Below are positions 50,776 to 61,046 of a DNA stretch of 64,000 bases, in pieces (the first letter of the stretch is position 1; the number at the start of each line of letters is the position of its first letter). Source of the stretch: Acididesulfobacillus acetoxydans (GTDB lineage Bacteria; Bacillota; Desulfitobacteriia; Desulfitobacteriales; Desulfitobacteriaceae); the NCBI RefSeq assembly GCF_902729405.1, contig NZ_LR746496.1, positions 1,178,001 to 1,242,000 on the forward strand, written 5' to 3'. A program made the position numbers and the translations under genes. The notes beneath the pieces are model-generated. The model was given only the letters and a program-made list of their open reading frames with translations, ran no database searches and was not told the DNA's origin.

Positions 50776-53679
50776 ATGTCGGAGCCGGCGGAAAAAATTA
50801 CGCACAGTCTTAGTCCTATAGATACCGAGATTCCGGTCTACGGGATGATGTGTGAGCATTGTGTGCGGCGCGTGACCAAAGCGTTGGCTGACCTGCCGGG
50901 TGTGAACAATGTGGAGGTTTCTTTGGCGGGAAAGAAGGCCAATTTTACCTATGAGCCCGGTCGGGTGAACCCGGAAGAGGCAGCCAAGGCAATTGCGGCG
51001 GCCGGCTATTCAGTCAGTCCTCTCCCGGAGGAGGAAGAAACGGAAACCGGGCAACCGGCAGAGGCGGCTGAGGCGGGGTCGAGCGAGGGATCGGCAGCGG
51101 GGCCGACCAAGGGGCCGGAAACGGGGCCTGCCGAGGGACCGGCGGCGGGATCGGCAAAGGGAAGGGCTGGGCTTGGGGGCGCGGAAAGCCCCGGCCAAGA
51201 GCCGGCGCAAGCGCAACCCGCTCCGGCCCTGATCCTGCCGGGGGTTCTCGGGGGGCAAGATCCGTCTGCGGCGGCCCGTGAGACCAAGAAACAGTTTAAA
51301 GTGAGCGGGATGACCTGCGCCAACTGTGCCTTAACCATTGAAAAAGGGGTAGGCAAAATGCCGGGGGTGAAGTCAGCTGCCGTCAATTTCGCTTCGGAAA
51401 AGCTCACGTTAGAACTGGACCCCGCGCTCATCTCGGAAGAAGAGATCCTGAACAAAATCAAGGATCTCGGTTATGGGGCCCGGGGCGAAGAGGGTGCGGG
51501 CGGAAAAGAACAATTTAAGGTGAGCGGGATGACCTGTGCCAACTGTGCTTTGACGATCGAGAAGAAATTGAAAGGCACGGCGGGCGTGCGCCAAGCGGCG
51601 GTCAATTTTGCCAATGAAACGGTCACGGTTGAATATGACCCGGGTCAACTCAGCCGGGCGGACATTTTTGAGCGGGTACGGGATGCCGGTTACATTCCCC
51701 TGGAGAACAAAGAGGAGGCGGAGGAAGACCGGACGGCGATCAGGCAGCGGAACTGGCTCATTTTCAGCGCAATCCTTTCCCTGCCCTTGATGCCGATGAT
51801 GTGGTTTTTGCCCATGACCCCGGCTGTCACCTACACGGCCTTTGTCATGGCGACAGTTGTCCAGTTCACGGCCGGCTGGACATTTTACCGGGGCGCTTAC
51901 CATGCCCTGAAGAACCGATCGGCCAACATGGATGTCCTGGTCGCTATGGGCATCACGGCTGCTTACGGCTATAGTGTACTGACCGCTTTTCCGCAGGTGT
52001 TTTTCTCCGGGCCGACGTTCTTTGACGCTTCGGCCGTACTGATTACCTTCGTTCGCTTCGGGAAGTATCTGGAGGCTAAGGCGAAGGGTCGCGCCGGGCA
52101 GGCGCTCAAACGCCTGCTGGAACTTCAGGCCGATCGTGCCCGCCTTTGGCTCAATGGGGAAGAGAAAGAAATTGCCGCTTCCGAACTGCGGGTCGGCGAC
52201 CTGGTCGTGGTCAAACCGGGTGAGAAAATACCGTTGGACGGAGAAATCGTGGAAGGTCAAAGCAGTGTAGACGAGTCCATGCTAACCGGAGAATCCCTGC
52301 CGGTGGAAAGGGGACCGGGAGAGACGGTGGTCGGGGCGACGATTAACCAGTCCGGTCAGATTAAGGTTCGTATCGCCAAGACCGGCCAAGACACGGTTCT
52401 GGCAGGAATTGTAAGAATGGTGGAGGAGGCCCAGGGGGTTAAACCGCCGATTCAGCGGCTGGCGGATACGATTTCCAATTATTTTGTCCCGACTGTGGTT
52501 TCCCTGGCGATCATCACCTTCCTAATCTGGTATCTGCTTATCCATCAGTCCTTTGTCTTTGCTTTCACTGCGGCCATCGCTGTTTTAGTCATCGCTTGTC
52601 CCTGCGCTCTGGGGCTGGCGACACCGACCGCCATCATGGTGGGCAGCGGAGTGGGTCTGAACCGCGGTATTCTCTTCAAATCCGCCGCCGTTTTGGAACG
52701 TATATCGGGTCTTCAGGCCATTGGCTTTGACAAGACCGGAACTTTGACCAAAGGGAGGCCGGAGGTTACCGATATTGTTCCCGCTGACGGCCTCGGCAGC
52801 CGGGAGCTTTTGCTGATTGCCGCGGCCGGGGAAAATCCGTCCGTTCATCCTCTGGCTCAGGCGGTAGCGGCCAGGGCCCGGCGGGAAGGGATCGAGCTTG
52901 AACAGGTGGGGAACTATCATGAAGAAAGCGGTCAGGGTATCACTTGCTCCTACCGGGGACAGCTCCTCTTGATCGGCAATCGGAAGCTTATGGAGAACCA
53001 CCGCATTGATGTTCTTCCCCTCGAAGAAGATTTTGTGCGTCTGGCGCAGCAAGGCAAGACCACGATGTATGTCGCCTTGGCCGGCCGGGGGATCGGGATC
53101 ATGGCTCTGGCGGATGTACTGAAAGAGAGCAGTCAGACGGCGATCCGACGCTTGCAGGCTTTGGGACTGAAGACCTTTATGGTCACGGGTGACAACCAAA
53201 AAGTCGCTCAGGTCGTCGCCCGGGAAGTGGGTATGGACGAGGTGGTGGCCGAAATCCTGCCCCAGGACAAGATCCAAATCGTCAAGAAATACCAGGATCA
53301 AGGTCTGAAAGTGGCCATGGTCGGAGACGGGATCAATGACGCCCCGGCTTTGGCCCAGGCTGACATCGGTATCGCCATCGGTTCCGGCACGGATGTGGCT
53401 AAAGAAACCGGGGATGTGATCCTCGTGCGCAACGATCTGTTGGATGTTGAGCGGGCCATCCGTCTGGGTAGGAAGACCTTGAATAAAATTAAGCAGAACC
53501 TTTTTTGGGCGCTTATCTATAACACGATTGGGATTCCGGTGGCGGCGGGTGTGCTCTATCCCTTGACCGGCAGGCTCTTGCCCCCGGAATGGGCGGGGTT
53601 GGCCATGGCTTTTTCCTCGGTCTCGGTGGTCACAAATTCTTTGCTTTTGCGCCGCTACGGCAGGAAATTGATTGATTAG
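50776..53679 (+). CDS. copA: Copper-exporting P1B-type ATPase with three HMA domains
   Basis: A 967-residue pump. HMA1 is a variant with GMMCEHC (Cys26/Cys29); HMA2 and HMA3 have GMTCANC (Cys181/184 and Cys254/257). A Gly/Ala/Pro/Glu-rich linker of about 85 residues separates HMA1 from HMA2. Then come eight helices with CPC ([12 protein letters not shown]), [13 protein letters not shown], the HP motif and [12 protein letters not shown]. It exports Cu(I) using ATP. HMA2 and HMA3 are nearly identical at the start, a recent internal duplication. ATG 50776 has AAGGAGGTG. Operon csoR-copA-copZ. Confidence 0.96.
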   Translation: MSEPAEKITHSLSPIDTEIPVYGMMCEHCVRRVTKALADLPGVNNVEVSLAGKKANFTYEPGRVNPEEAAKAIAAAGYSVSPLPEEEETETGQPAEAAEAGSSEGSAAGPTKGPETGPAEGPAAGSAKGRAGLGGAESPGQEPAQAQPAPALILPGVLGGQDPSAAARETKKQFKVSGMTCANCALTIEKGVGKMPGVKSAAVNFASEKLTLELDPALISEEEILNKIKDLGYGARGEEGAGGKEQFKVSGMTCANCALTIEKKLKGTAGVRQAAVNFANETVTVEYDPGQLSRADIFERVRDAGYIPLENKEEAEEDRTAIRQRNWLIFSAILSLPLMPMMWFLPMTPAVTYTAFVMATVVQFTAGWTFYRGAYHALKNRSANMDVLVAMGITAAYGYSVLTAFPQVFFSGPTFFDASAVLITFVRFGKYLEAKAKGRAGQALKRLLELQADRARLWLNGEEKEIAASELRVGDLVVVKPGEKIPLDGEIVEGQSSVDESMLTGESLPVERGPGETVVGATINQSGQIKVRIAKTGQDTVLAGIVRMVEEAQGVKPPIQRLADTISNYFVPTVVSLAIITFLIWYLLIHQSFVFAFTAAIAVLVIACPCALGLATPTAIMVGSGVGLNRGILFKSAAVLERISGLQAIGFDKTGTLTKGRPEVTDIVPADGLGSRELLLIAAAGENPSVHPLAQAVAARARREGIELEQVGNYHEESGQGITCSYRGQLLLIGNRKLMENHRIDVLPLEEDFVRLAQQGKTTMYVALAGRGIGIMALADVLKESSQTAIRRLQALGLKTFMVTGDNQKVAQVVAREVGMDEVVAEILPQDKIQIVKKYQDQGLKVAMVGDGINDAPALAQADIGIAIGSGTDVAKETGDVILVRNDLLDVERAIRLGRKTLNKIKQNLFWALIYNTIGIPVAAGVLYPLTGRLLPPEWAGLAMAFSSVSVVTNSLLLRRYGRKLID

Positions 53680-53763
53680 CCCGGCGTGCGGAGGGCTCGG
53701 GCTGGGGTGAGGCCACCGACAGACTGGCGAGCCAATGGGGTAAATTAAGTGAAGGAGGTGAAT

Positions 53764-53967
53764 ATGATGAGTGAAACGGTTTTGAAGATTGAGGGTATGA
53801 CCTGTATGCACTGTAAAATGAATGTCGAAAAGGCCTTGAGAGGTGTTGCCGGGGTTACGAATGCCCAAGTGGACCTGGGCAAGAACGAAGCGGTTGTCAG
53901 CGGTTCCGCCGGCCGGGATGAGATGGCTAAGGCGGTCGCCGCGGCGGGCTACAAAGTCGTGGGCTGA
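53764..53967 (+). CDS. copZ: Copper chaperone CopZ
   Basis: A 67-residue HMA-fold protein with the copper site GMTCMHC near the N terminus and the usual C-terminal AAAGYKVVG. It carries Cu(I) to CopA in the cytoplasm. AAGGAGGTG immediately precedes two consecutive ATG codons (53764, 53767). Last gene of the copper unit, followed by a strong terminator. Confidence 0.95.
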   Translation: MMSETVLKIEGMTCMHCKMNVEKALRGVAGVTNAQVDLGKNEAVVSGSAGRDEMAKAVAAAGYKVVG

Positions 53968-53988
53968 GACGCAAAAAGGTCCGAGAGG

Positions 53989-54020
53989 GAGAAGTACGGA
54001 GTTCTCGTGCTTCTCTTTTT
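53989..54020 (+). terminator. Terminator of the copper operon
   Basis: GAGAAGTACG (53989-53998) pairs with CGTGCTTCTC (54006-54015), one wobble, followed by TTTTT. Confidence 0.85.
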
Positions 54021-54164
54021 CCTGTTTTCCTTCACGGAGGGTGTTTGGGTGTTTCCTTCGGGTCTTAATGTCGTTCAACCAGGCCTCACTGGTTTGCGGG
54101 CGGCGAAAAATGGTTGTTGCCGGGGTCCCAACCACATCTCAAATAATCGGAATACTTTTTCCGC

Positions 54165-54193
54165 TTGACGGACGGGGTCTGGGAATCTATAGT
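54165..54193 (+). promoter_or_regulatory. Promoter upstream of PFOR
   Basis: TTGACG (54165-54170), a 17-base spacer and TATAGT (54188-54193). The leader to the gene start is over 300 bases. Confidence 0.6.
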
Positions 54194-54258
54194 GTTGTTA
54201 TGGAATAGACGGGACTGTACTTGGCCCTGGCAGGGGGGGGCTTCGCTCCCCGGGAGAA

Positions 54259-54310
54259 TTCAAACGCGCACGGTATACGGTAGAGTTTTTCGTTCATCGT
54301 GGCGTTTGAA
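54259..54310 (+). repeat. Inverted repeat in the PFOR leader
   Basis: TTCAAACGC (54259-54267) and GCGTTTGAA (54302-54310) are perfect 9-base arms around a 34-base loop. It could be a structured leader. No known riboswitch pattern is recognised. Confidence 0.5.
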
Positions 54311-54517
54311 AAAACGTGGGTATTCGATGGAAAGTCCCGCGTGAGACGGCTTTGAATTTGGCGTGGTGCAAGGGGGAGGAGGTTTCAAGAGAGGGAAATA
54401 CGGAGGTTACCCGTTTCCATATGAGGGAACGGGATAGAGGTGTGTTTGCGCGTGCCGGATAAGAATGCCGGTATGGCCATCAGGACAACCTGATTCGAAT
54501 TAAAGGGGGACTTTTCA

Positions 54518-57500
54518 GTGGCAAGAAAGATGAAGACGATGGATGGGAACACAGCCGCGGCCCATGCATCCTATGCTTTTACTGAGGTCGCGACGATTTT
54601 TCCGATTACACCTTCCTCTCCTATGGCAGAACTTGTGGATGAGTGGGCGGCCCACGGCAAGAAAAACATTTTCGGGCAGCCGGTGAAAGTGGTGGAGATG
54701 CAGTCAGAGGGGGGCGCAGCCGGGGCTTTCCACGGTTCCCTGCAGGCAGGCGCTTTGACGACCACTTATACGGCCTCTCAGGGCTTGCTTCTTATGATTC
54801 CCAATATGTATAAAATCGCCGGCGAACTCTTGCCGGGTGTCTTCCAAGTGAGTGCCCGCGCTCTGGCCACCCATGCCCTTTCTATTTTCGGCGACCATCA
54901 GGATGTTATGGCGACCCGGCAAACCGGCTTTGCTCTCTTGTCCTCGGCCAACGTGCAGGAGGCCTTAGATCTGGGCTTTATTGCTCACCTGAGTGCGCTG
55001 AAAGCGAGTCTGCCTTTCCTCCATTTCTTTGACGGTTTTCGTACTTCGCACGAGGTGCAGAAGATCGACGTTCTCGATTACGAAGATTTAGCGCCGCTGG
55101 TTGACTGGCAAGCCATTGAAGCGTTCCGCAGCCGGGCGCTCAATCCCGAGCATCCGGTGCTGCGCGGTACAGCCCAGAATCCGGACATCTATTTCCAGGG
55201 CCGCGAAGCTTCCAACCGGTTCTATGAGGCGGTGCCGGACCTCGTCGAGCACTACATGCAAGAGTATCAAAAACTCACGGGCAGGGAGTATCATCCTTTT
55301 ACTTATTATGGGGCGGCAGACGCCGAGCGGATCATTGTGGCGATGGGCTCGGTTTGTGATGCGGCTGAAGAAGTAGTGGATCATCTCAGAGCCAATGGTG
55401 AAAAAGTGGGCGTTCTGAAAGTCCATCTCTACCGTCCTTTCTCAGCTAAGTACTTTGTCAACGTTTTGCCTAAGAGTGTGAAAAAAATTGCGGTCCTGGA
55501 CCGGACGAAAGAGCCGGGGTCCTTGGGCGAACCATTGTATTTGGATGTGGTCAATGTTTTCTACGGCCGGGAGACAAAACCCGTGATTGTGGGCGGCCGT
55601 TATGGGCTGGGTTCGAAAGATACAACTCCCGCCCAAGTCTTCGCCGTTTACAAAAACTTGGAAGCGCCTGAACCGAAGAACAATTTTACCATCGGCATTG
55701 TTGACGATGTCACCTATGCTTCTCTCCCCTTGGAGGAGGCCAGGGACACGACGTCGGAAGGCACGATCAGCTGTAAGTTCTGGGGTTTGGGTTCGGACGG
55801 GACGGTCGGGGCCAACAAGTCCGCGATCAAGATCATCGGGGACGATACGGACCTATACGCACAGGGATACTTCGAGTACGATTCCAAGAAATCGGGCGGG
55901 GTGACGATTTCCCACCTGCGCTTCGGCCGCCAGAAAATCAAGTCTTCTTACCTTGTTTCAGATGCCGATTATGTGGCTTGCCACAATAAGGCTTTTCTGG
56001 GCCAATATGATCTCCTGGCCGGATTGAAGAAAAACGGCACTTTCGTCCTGAACTGCAATTGGACTCCGGATGAACTGGAGGAGAACCTGCCGGCCTCGGT
56101 CAAACGTTACATTGCCAAAAACGGGATTAAGTTTTATATTATCGATGCGATTTCCATTGCCGGTGGGATCGGCTTAGGCGGCCGGATCAACATGATCATG
56201 CAAGCCGCATTCTTTAAGTTGTCTAACGTGATTCCGGTTGAGGATGCGGTGAAATACCTAAAAGAATCTATCGTAAAAACCTACGGCAAAAAGGGCCAGA
56301 ACATCGTTGAGATGAACTGGAAGGCCGTGGATGAAGGGATCGGGGCCCTGGTGAAGGTCGACGTGCCCGCTGCCTGGGCGGGCGCGGCAGAAGAGGCGGC
56401 TGCCACGGTCGAAACCGAACTTCCGGCTTTCATCCGCGATGTCCACAATAAGATGGAACGCCGCGAAGGGGACGCTTTGCCGGTCAGTGCTTTCAGCGGC
56501 CGGGAAGACGGGACCTTCCCCCTGGGCACCGCGGCCTATGAGAAGCGCGGCATCGCCGTGCAGGTTCCCGCATGGGATGTGGAAAAGTGTATTCAATGTA
56601 CCCAGTGTTCTTTGGTCTGCCCGCACGCGGCGATTCGCCCCTTCCTCCTCAATCAGGAGGAACAGAACAGGGCCCCGCAGACGTTTGTGACCAAAAAGGC
56701 CTTGGGTAAAGCCTTGGAAGGAATGGAATACCGGGTTCAGGTCAGCCCGCTGGATTGTACGGGCTGCGGCAACTGTGCCGATGTTTGTCCGGCCAAGGGC
56801 AAGGCACTTGTGATGAAGCCTGCCGAGGAACTGAGTGCCGGGGAAGCGGCCAATTGGGATTTCGCCATGACTCTGAGTGAAAAGCACAATATCATGGATC
56901 CTAAGACTCTGAAAGGCAGCCAGTTCAATAAGCCGCTCCTGGAGTTCAACGGCGCCTGCCCGGGCTGCGGTGAGACGGCTTATGTCAAACTTCTGACCCA
57001 GCTTTACGGCGACCGTTTGATGATCGCCAACGCGACCGGCTGTTCTTCCATCTGGGGCGGAAGTGCACCCTCTATTCCTTATACGACGAATGCCAAGGGT
57101 CAAGGGCCGACCTGGGCTAACTCCCTCTTTGAAGATAACGCCGAATTCGGTTACGGTATGTACCTGGGGGTGCGTCAAGCGCGTTTGCAGCTGGCCGAAT
57201 TGATTAAAAAGGTGATGGCGCAAGGGACGGGCCAGCAACTTGCTGCCGCCTGCCGGGAATGGCTGGATAATTTCGATGAGGGTGAGGGATCCAAAGCCGC
57301 TTCCGCCAAATTGCTTGCCGCTTTGGCGGCGGAAGGGAAGCCCCAGGATCCGCTGTTCCAACAGATCGTGGCCAAAAAGGATCACTTGGTCAAGAAATCC
57401 CAATGGATCGTTGGCGGTGACGGTTGGGCTTATGATATCGGCTACGGCGGTTTGGATCATGTCTTGGCTTCCGGGGACGATGTCAATATCCTGGTTGTGG

Positions 57501-58054
57501 ACACAGAGGTGTACTCCAATACAGGCGGGCAGTCTTCAAAAGCCACTCCGACCGCGGCTATCGCCAAGTTCGCGGCCTCCGGGAAAAGAGTGCGCAAAAA
57601 GGATCTCGGCATGATTTCCATGAGCTATGGCTACATCTATGTGGCCCAGATTTCTTTGGGTGCCAACATGAACCAAGCGCTGAAAGCGATCACGGAAGCC
57701 GAAGCCCACAAAGGGCCATCCATCGTCATCGCCTATGCCCCTTGTATCAACCACGGCATCAAAGCCGGCATGTCGAAGAGCGTGGCTGAAGGGAAACGGG
57801 CTGTGGAAGCCGGTTACTGGCATCTCTACCGCTATAATCCGGCCCTCAAGGAAGAAGGGAAAAATCCTTTCATTCTGGATTCCAAAGAGCCCACGGCATC
57901 TTTCAAGGACTTCATTCTGGGCGAGATTCGCTATGCCTCACTGGCCACTGTCTTTCCGGACGCGGCGGATCAGCTGTTCGAAGCCGCAGCTAAGCATGCC
58001 AAGGAGCGGTATGAGTCTTACAAGCGCATGACGGAGATGAAGTACGGTGAGTAA
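54518..58054 (+). CDS. nifJ: Pyruvate:ferredoxin (flavodoxin) oxidoreductase
   Basis: A 1178-residue single-chain PFOR, the usual size. Domain order: pyrimidine-binding/pyruvate domain (FPITPSSPMAELVDEWA), transketolase-C-like, gamma domain, a two-cluster ferredoxin (CIQCTQCSLVC and CTGCGNCADVC), then the thiamine-diphosphate domain (GACPGCGETAYVKLL; GDGWAYDIGYGGLDHVLASGDDVN). Converts pyruvate and CoA to acetyl-CoA, CO2 and reduced ferredoxin. GTG start behind AAAGGGGGA. Confirms a strictly fermentative or anaerobic carbon metabolism. Confidence 0.97.
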   Translation: MARKMKTMDGNTAAAHASYAFTEVATIFPITPSSPMAELVDEWAAHGKKNIFGQPVKVVEMQSEGGAAGAFHGSLQAGALTTTYTASQGLLLMIPNMYKIAGELLPGVFQVSARALATHALSIFGDHQDVMATRQTGFALLSSANVQEALDLGFIAHLSALKASLPFLHFFDGFRTSHEVQKIDVLDYEDLAPLVDWQAIEAFRSRALNPEHPVLRGTAQNPDIYFQGREASNRFYEAVPDLVEHYMQEYQKLTGREYHPFTYYGAADAERIIVAMGSVCDAAEEVVDHLRANGEKVGVLKVHLYRPFSAKYFVNVLPKSVKKIAVLDRTKEPGSLGEPLYLDVVNVFYGRETKPVIVGGRYGLGSKDTTPAQVFAVYKNLEAPEPKNNFTIGIVDDVTYASLPLEEARDTTSEGTISCKFWGLGSDGTVGANKSAIKIIGDDTDLYAQGYFEYDSKKSGGVTISHLRFGRQKIKSSYLVSDADYVACHNKAFLGQYDLLAGLKKNGTFVLNCNWTPDELEENLPASVKRYIAKNGIKFYIIDAISIAGGIGLGGRINMIMQAAFFKLSNVIPVEDAVKYLKESIVKTYGKKGQNIVEMNWKAVDEGIGALVKVDVPAAWAGAAEEAAATVETELPAFIRDVHNKMERREGDALPVSAFSGREDGTFPLGTAAYEKRGIAVQVPAWDVEKCIQCTQCSLVCPHAAIRPFLLNQEEQNRAPQTFVTKKALGKALEGMEYRVQVSPLDCTGCGNCADVCPAKGKALVMKPAEELSAGEAANWDFAMTLSEKHNIMDPKTLKGSQFNKPLLEFNGACPGCGETAYVKLLTQLYGDRLMIANATGCSSIWGGSAPSIPYTTNAKGQGPTWANSLFEDNAEFGYGMYLGVRQARLQLAELIKKVMAQGTGQQLAAACREWLDNFDEGEGSKAASAKLLAALAAEGKPQDPLFQQIVAKKDHLVKKSQWIVGGDGWAYDIGYGGLDHVLASGDDVNILVVDTEVYSNTGGQSSKATPTAAIAKFAASGKRVRKKDLGMISMSYGYIYVAQISLGANMNQALKAITEAEAHKGPSIVIAYAPCINHGIKAGMSKSVAEGKRAVEAGYWHLYRYNPALKEEGKNPFILDSKEPTASFKDFILGEIRYASLATVFPDAADQLFEAAAKHAKERYESYKRMTEMKYGE

Positions 58055-59044
58055 AGGGCCGCACTGCTCCTGGGAATCGCGGAGCGGCGAGAGCCTCCCC
58101 GGGGCGACGGCGGGTGAAAGTCGGGAATGCTTTGATTGGCAAAAGGCTCCTTGCCGTGTAGGGCACCGGGCGGCAGATGAGTTTGGGAACGTGATTGTTG
58201 AGAAGCTCCTTGCCGTGTAAGGTGCCGGTGTGACGGAAGACGAGAGTCTGACAATGCAACTCGGGCGGCACGCTGGCGCTGAAGACTAAGGATGTTCGAA
58301 CACGGCCGGGGGAGAGCCGGGAGAATGTCCCGGATGAGAACGCGGGGAAGAGCGGAGGCATTTCTTGTAAAGAGAGAGGTGCTCCGCTCTTTCTTTAACC
58401 CCGCAGCGCCTCGGCGTTGGTCCGTGCTGCTTTTGGCATTGGTCGGCATCGCTTTCGGCGGGTGCAGCCCGGCAAAATTCTTTTCATTCCCGAAGTGGCT
58501 GGCCTGCGCTAATGTTAAGAAAGAAATCCGACAAATCCTAACCGCAGTTCAGGAGGAAGGGGATGATCCCGACCTGCTTCGGAGCCCGGAAGCAGATATT
58601 TGCATAGACTTGTATGTACAGTATCTAAGGCGTATGCGGACCATACTCCTGTACGCAACCCAGCGCCAGATACCGGCAAGGACGGTCATAAGCAAACATG
58701 CCGGCCGCCGATCTGGCGCCATGGCTGATTTCCTTATGGAAGAAGTCGCACCGACCGGTCCCTTACCAACTCGTTCTGCCGGGGCCGCCGAAAGAAGAAG
58801 GCGAGTGTACCGACAATTAAGGATCTGCGGGTAGATCAACCTATTACCGGCTTTTGCGCCGTCAAGGTTAGTGAACCACAGGCTGTCACGGCGGCGCGCT
58901 CAATTGCGCGGGCACATGGTTTTAGTACTTTAATCGGAGCCAAGTTGGGTATTGAGTATGCCAATGGCGTTTGGCTCAGTCCCAGGGCCCTTACATTTTG
59001 CCCTGACGAAAGACTGCCTTAGAATGTGTGAAACGGTAGGATCT
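58055..59044. other. Gene-poor region of about 1 kb
   Basis: It contains the direct repeat GCTCCTTGCCGTGTA (about 58146 and 58205). An open frame 58292-58834 has a lipoprotein-like stretch (LVGIAFGGC) but poor start signals. An incomplete frame to the stop at 59020 encodes DLRVDQPITGFCAVKV, possibly the decayed start of a YhaM-like exonuclease. I regard the region as degraded and do not call a gene. Confidence 0.45.
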
Positions 59045-59746
59045 TCACGGTACTTTTTGGCGCAGCTTTCCGCTGTATTCCCGGACCAGCAGGCCGAGGG
59101 TGGCCCCCACCAGAGCGCCGATGACGATACCGGTACTTCCCGCATGCAGCAGCGTGGCTGCGATGGCCAGCAAGGCACCGCTCAGGGCGGCAATCAGATG
59201 GGCGAGCGTGCGCTCCCCGAGAAACAGAAGGGCCAGAAAGAGCGCCGGCAAAGCGAAGCCGAGTGCTTGAGAAACGGAAGTCGGAACGGCTTGGCCGATG
59301 CCGGCACCCGCGACGGTGCCGCTGACCCAGGAAGCATAACAAGCGAAGACGAAGGCGAATTGATAGACCGGGGTGGGTTCCTTTTCCCGCAGGCGGGTGC
59401 TGCTGACCGCGAAGACTTCGTCCGTCAAGCCGAAGGCCGCGATCCATTTGTGCCTTTCCGTCCATTGCCGGAAGGACGGGCCGAGGGTCGTGCCATAAAG
59501 AAAATGGCGCAGGTTGACCAGTAAGACTGTGATGACCGTTGAAAGCGGGGAACTGTTGGACAAAACCAGGCCGACGAGCATGAATTGGGCTCCGCCCGCA
59601 TAGACGCAGACGGAGATGAGGATGGTCATCCACCAGGCGATGCCGCCCGCCACGGAAAGTACTCCGAAGGTCACGGCAATGGGAAAATAAGCCGTTACGA
59701 TCGGCAGGGAGTCTTGCAGGGCAGCTTTGACAGGTGAACCGGACAC
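59045..59746 (-). CDS. azlC: AzlC-family branched-chain amino acid exporter, large subunit
   Basis: A 233-residue membrane protein. The AzlC phrases YFPIAVTFGVLSV, VYAGGAQFMLVGL and VNLRHFLYGTTL are all present. With AzlD it forms an exporter of branched-chain or related amino acids (4-azaleucine resistance in Bacillus). GTG start with GGAGAG upstream. It is second after azlD in a leftward pair, divergent from an XRE-cupin regulator. Confidence 0.94.
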   Translation of the reverse strand: MSGSPVKAALQDSLPIVTAYFPIAVTFGVLSVAGGIAWWMTILISVCVYAGGAQFMLVGLVLSNSSPLSTVITVLLVNLRHFLYGTTLGPSFRQWTERHKWIAAFGLTDEVFAVSSTRLREKEPTPVYQFAFVFACYASWVSGTVAGAGIGQAVPTSVSQALGFALPALFLALLFLGERTLAHLIAALSGALLAIAATLLHAGSTGIVIGALVGATLGLLVREYSGKLRQKVP

Positions 59747-59798
59747 AGCGTTCTCTCCTTTCCGGTTGGATGTTTGCTGGGTTCTTTAGCAATGAGCG

Positions 59799-60113
59799 CT
59801 AGATGTGAACAATCAAGGCAAAACACACGACCCCTACAACGACCGTTAGCAAAAGGTGCCGGCTGATCCAGGCCACAGCTGCGGTGGGAAGCGCCGCCAG
59901 CAGAGTGGGGTTATGTGTGATGCTCGGCCAATGATCGCCGTTAAGGAGAAGCATGGGGCCCAACAAAGCACCCAGTACGGCAGGCGTGACAAAAGACAAC
60001 CATTTCCTGGCCCACTCCGGCCAAGAGGCGCGGCTGCCCAAACTGAGGGAGCCGGCCCTGATTAAGTAGGTTCCCGCACCGATGAGAAGTGTTTCGAACA
60101 AGACCGGGGGCAT
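59799..60113 (-). CDS. azlD: AzlD-family exporter, small subunit
   Basis: A 104-residue protein with three to four helices and the AzlD phrases GAGTYLIRAGSL and TPAVLGALLGPML. Partner of AzlC. ATG 60113 lies after GGAAGGAGAACGG; the open frame extends to 60137 without a signal. The 53-base gap to azlC indicates one transcript. Confidence 0.92.
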   Translation of the reverse strand: MPPVLFETLLIGAGTYLIRAGSLSLGSRASWPEWARKWLSFVTPAVLGALLGPMLLLNGDHWPSITHNPTLLAALPTAAVAWISRHLLLTVVVGVVCFALIVHI

Positions 60114-60317
60114 AAAACCGTTCTCCTTCCTCTCCACATATGCTGCACCCGCGAAGCAGGTGCTTCTTTTTTAAGAAACAGGGACTCCAGCCTTGGGGCA
60201 TTCATGTACGGAATTTGCGCTAAGCGTATAAAGGCAGCGCCTTAGCTTACTTTGTTCAATATAACATATTTCTGTGCAGTATGATATAATAAGAGAAAAA
60301 AAGGGAGATGAAATTGT

Positions 60318-60902
60318 GTGGAGGCTGATCGCTTGACCTGGCGGATTGGGCAGATTCTCAAAAATCTTCGTAAGCAAAAACAGTTGACGCTCGACCGCTT
60401 AGCCGAAATGACGGGGGTCAGCAAGCCTATGCTCAGTCAGATCGAACGGGGCGAAACCAACCCTACGGTGGTGACCTTGTGGAAGATTGCCACGGGCTTA
60501 GCGGTGCCTTTTTCCACTTTTCTGCAAGATATGGAGGACCCGGGAATTACGCTGGTGCGTGCTTCAGAACAGCGGGTCGTCGTGGATGATGAGGGAGAAT
60601 ATGTCGTACGGAGCATTATGGCTTTTAAAGGTCCGCAGCCCGCGGATCTGTTCCATGTCCGCTTGGAGCAGGATTGTTCACACCGAGCCGAATCGCACGG
60701 AACCGGGGTAACGGAAGGAGTCTGGATTCGGCGGGGGCGCCTCACCCTAAACATCGACGGCAGGGTTTATGAACTTGAGCAAGGGGATTCTCTCTGTTTC
60801 TTCGCCAACGCTGAACACACCTACATAAACCGGGGCGGATGCGGCTGTGAGTTTCTGGTGGTCCTGATCTATTCGGGGGAGGGTTCTCATCCTGCGCCAT
60901 AA
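60318..60902 (+). CDS. XRE-type regulator with cupin domain
   Basis: A 194-residue protein: an N-terminal helix-turn-helix (LTLDRLAEMTGVSKPMLSQIERGETNPTVVTLWKIA) and a C-terminal cupin beta-barrel (HRAESHGTGVTEGVWIRRGRLTL) that binds a small ligand. Such XRE-cupin proteins commonly stand divergent to azlCD and control them, presumably sensing an amino acid. GTG start after AAGGGAGATG. TATAAT at 60285-60290 may be its -10. The divergent intergenic region is about 200 bases. Confidence 0.9.
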   Translation: MEADRLTWRIGQILKNLRKQKQLTLDRLAEMTGVSKPMLSQIERGETNPTVVTLWKIATGLAVPFSTFLQDMEDPGITLVRASEQRVVVDDEGEYVVRSIMAFKGPQPADLFHVRLEQDCSHRAESHGTGVTEGVWIRRGRLTLNIDGRVYELEQGDSLCFFANAEHTYINRGGCGCEFLVVLIYSGEGSHPAP

Positions 60903-61046
60903 CCGAAGGCATTCTGCCCTTGGTTCCAACCCGGTTTGCTGTTCTCTTCAGTAATGGGTGTTGGGAGCGGGGCCTGACGGAAGGCCGGGCGGCGGTACCG
61001 GAATATTGGTGCGGGAAACTTTTTGCGGGAAGAAGGTGATGGGGGG

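Noticed and set aside
52585-54135. 516-residue open frame on the minus strand
   Set aside because: It is a shadow of copA and copZ, which have full motif support; it has no family, signal or ribosome site.
56258-57460. 400-residue open frame on the minus strand
   Set aside because: A shadow of the PFOR gene in GC-rich DNA.
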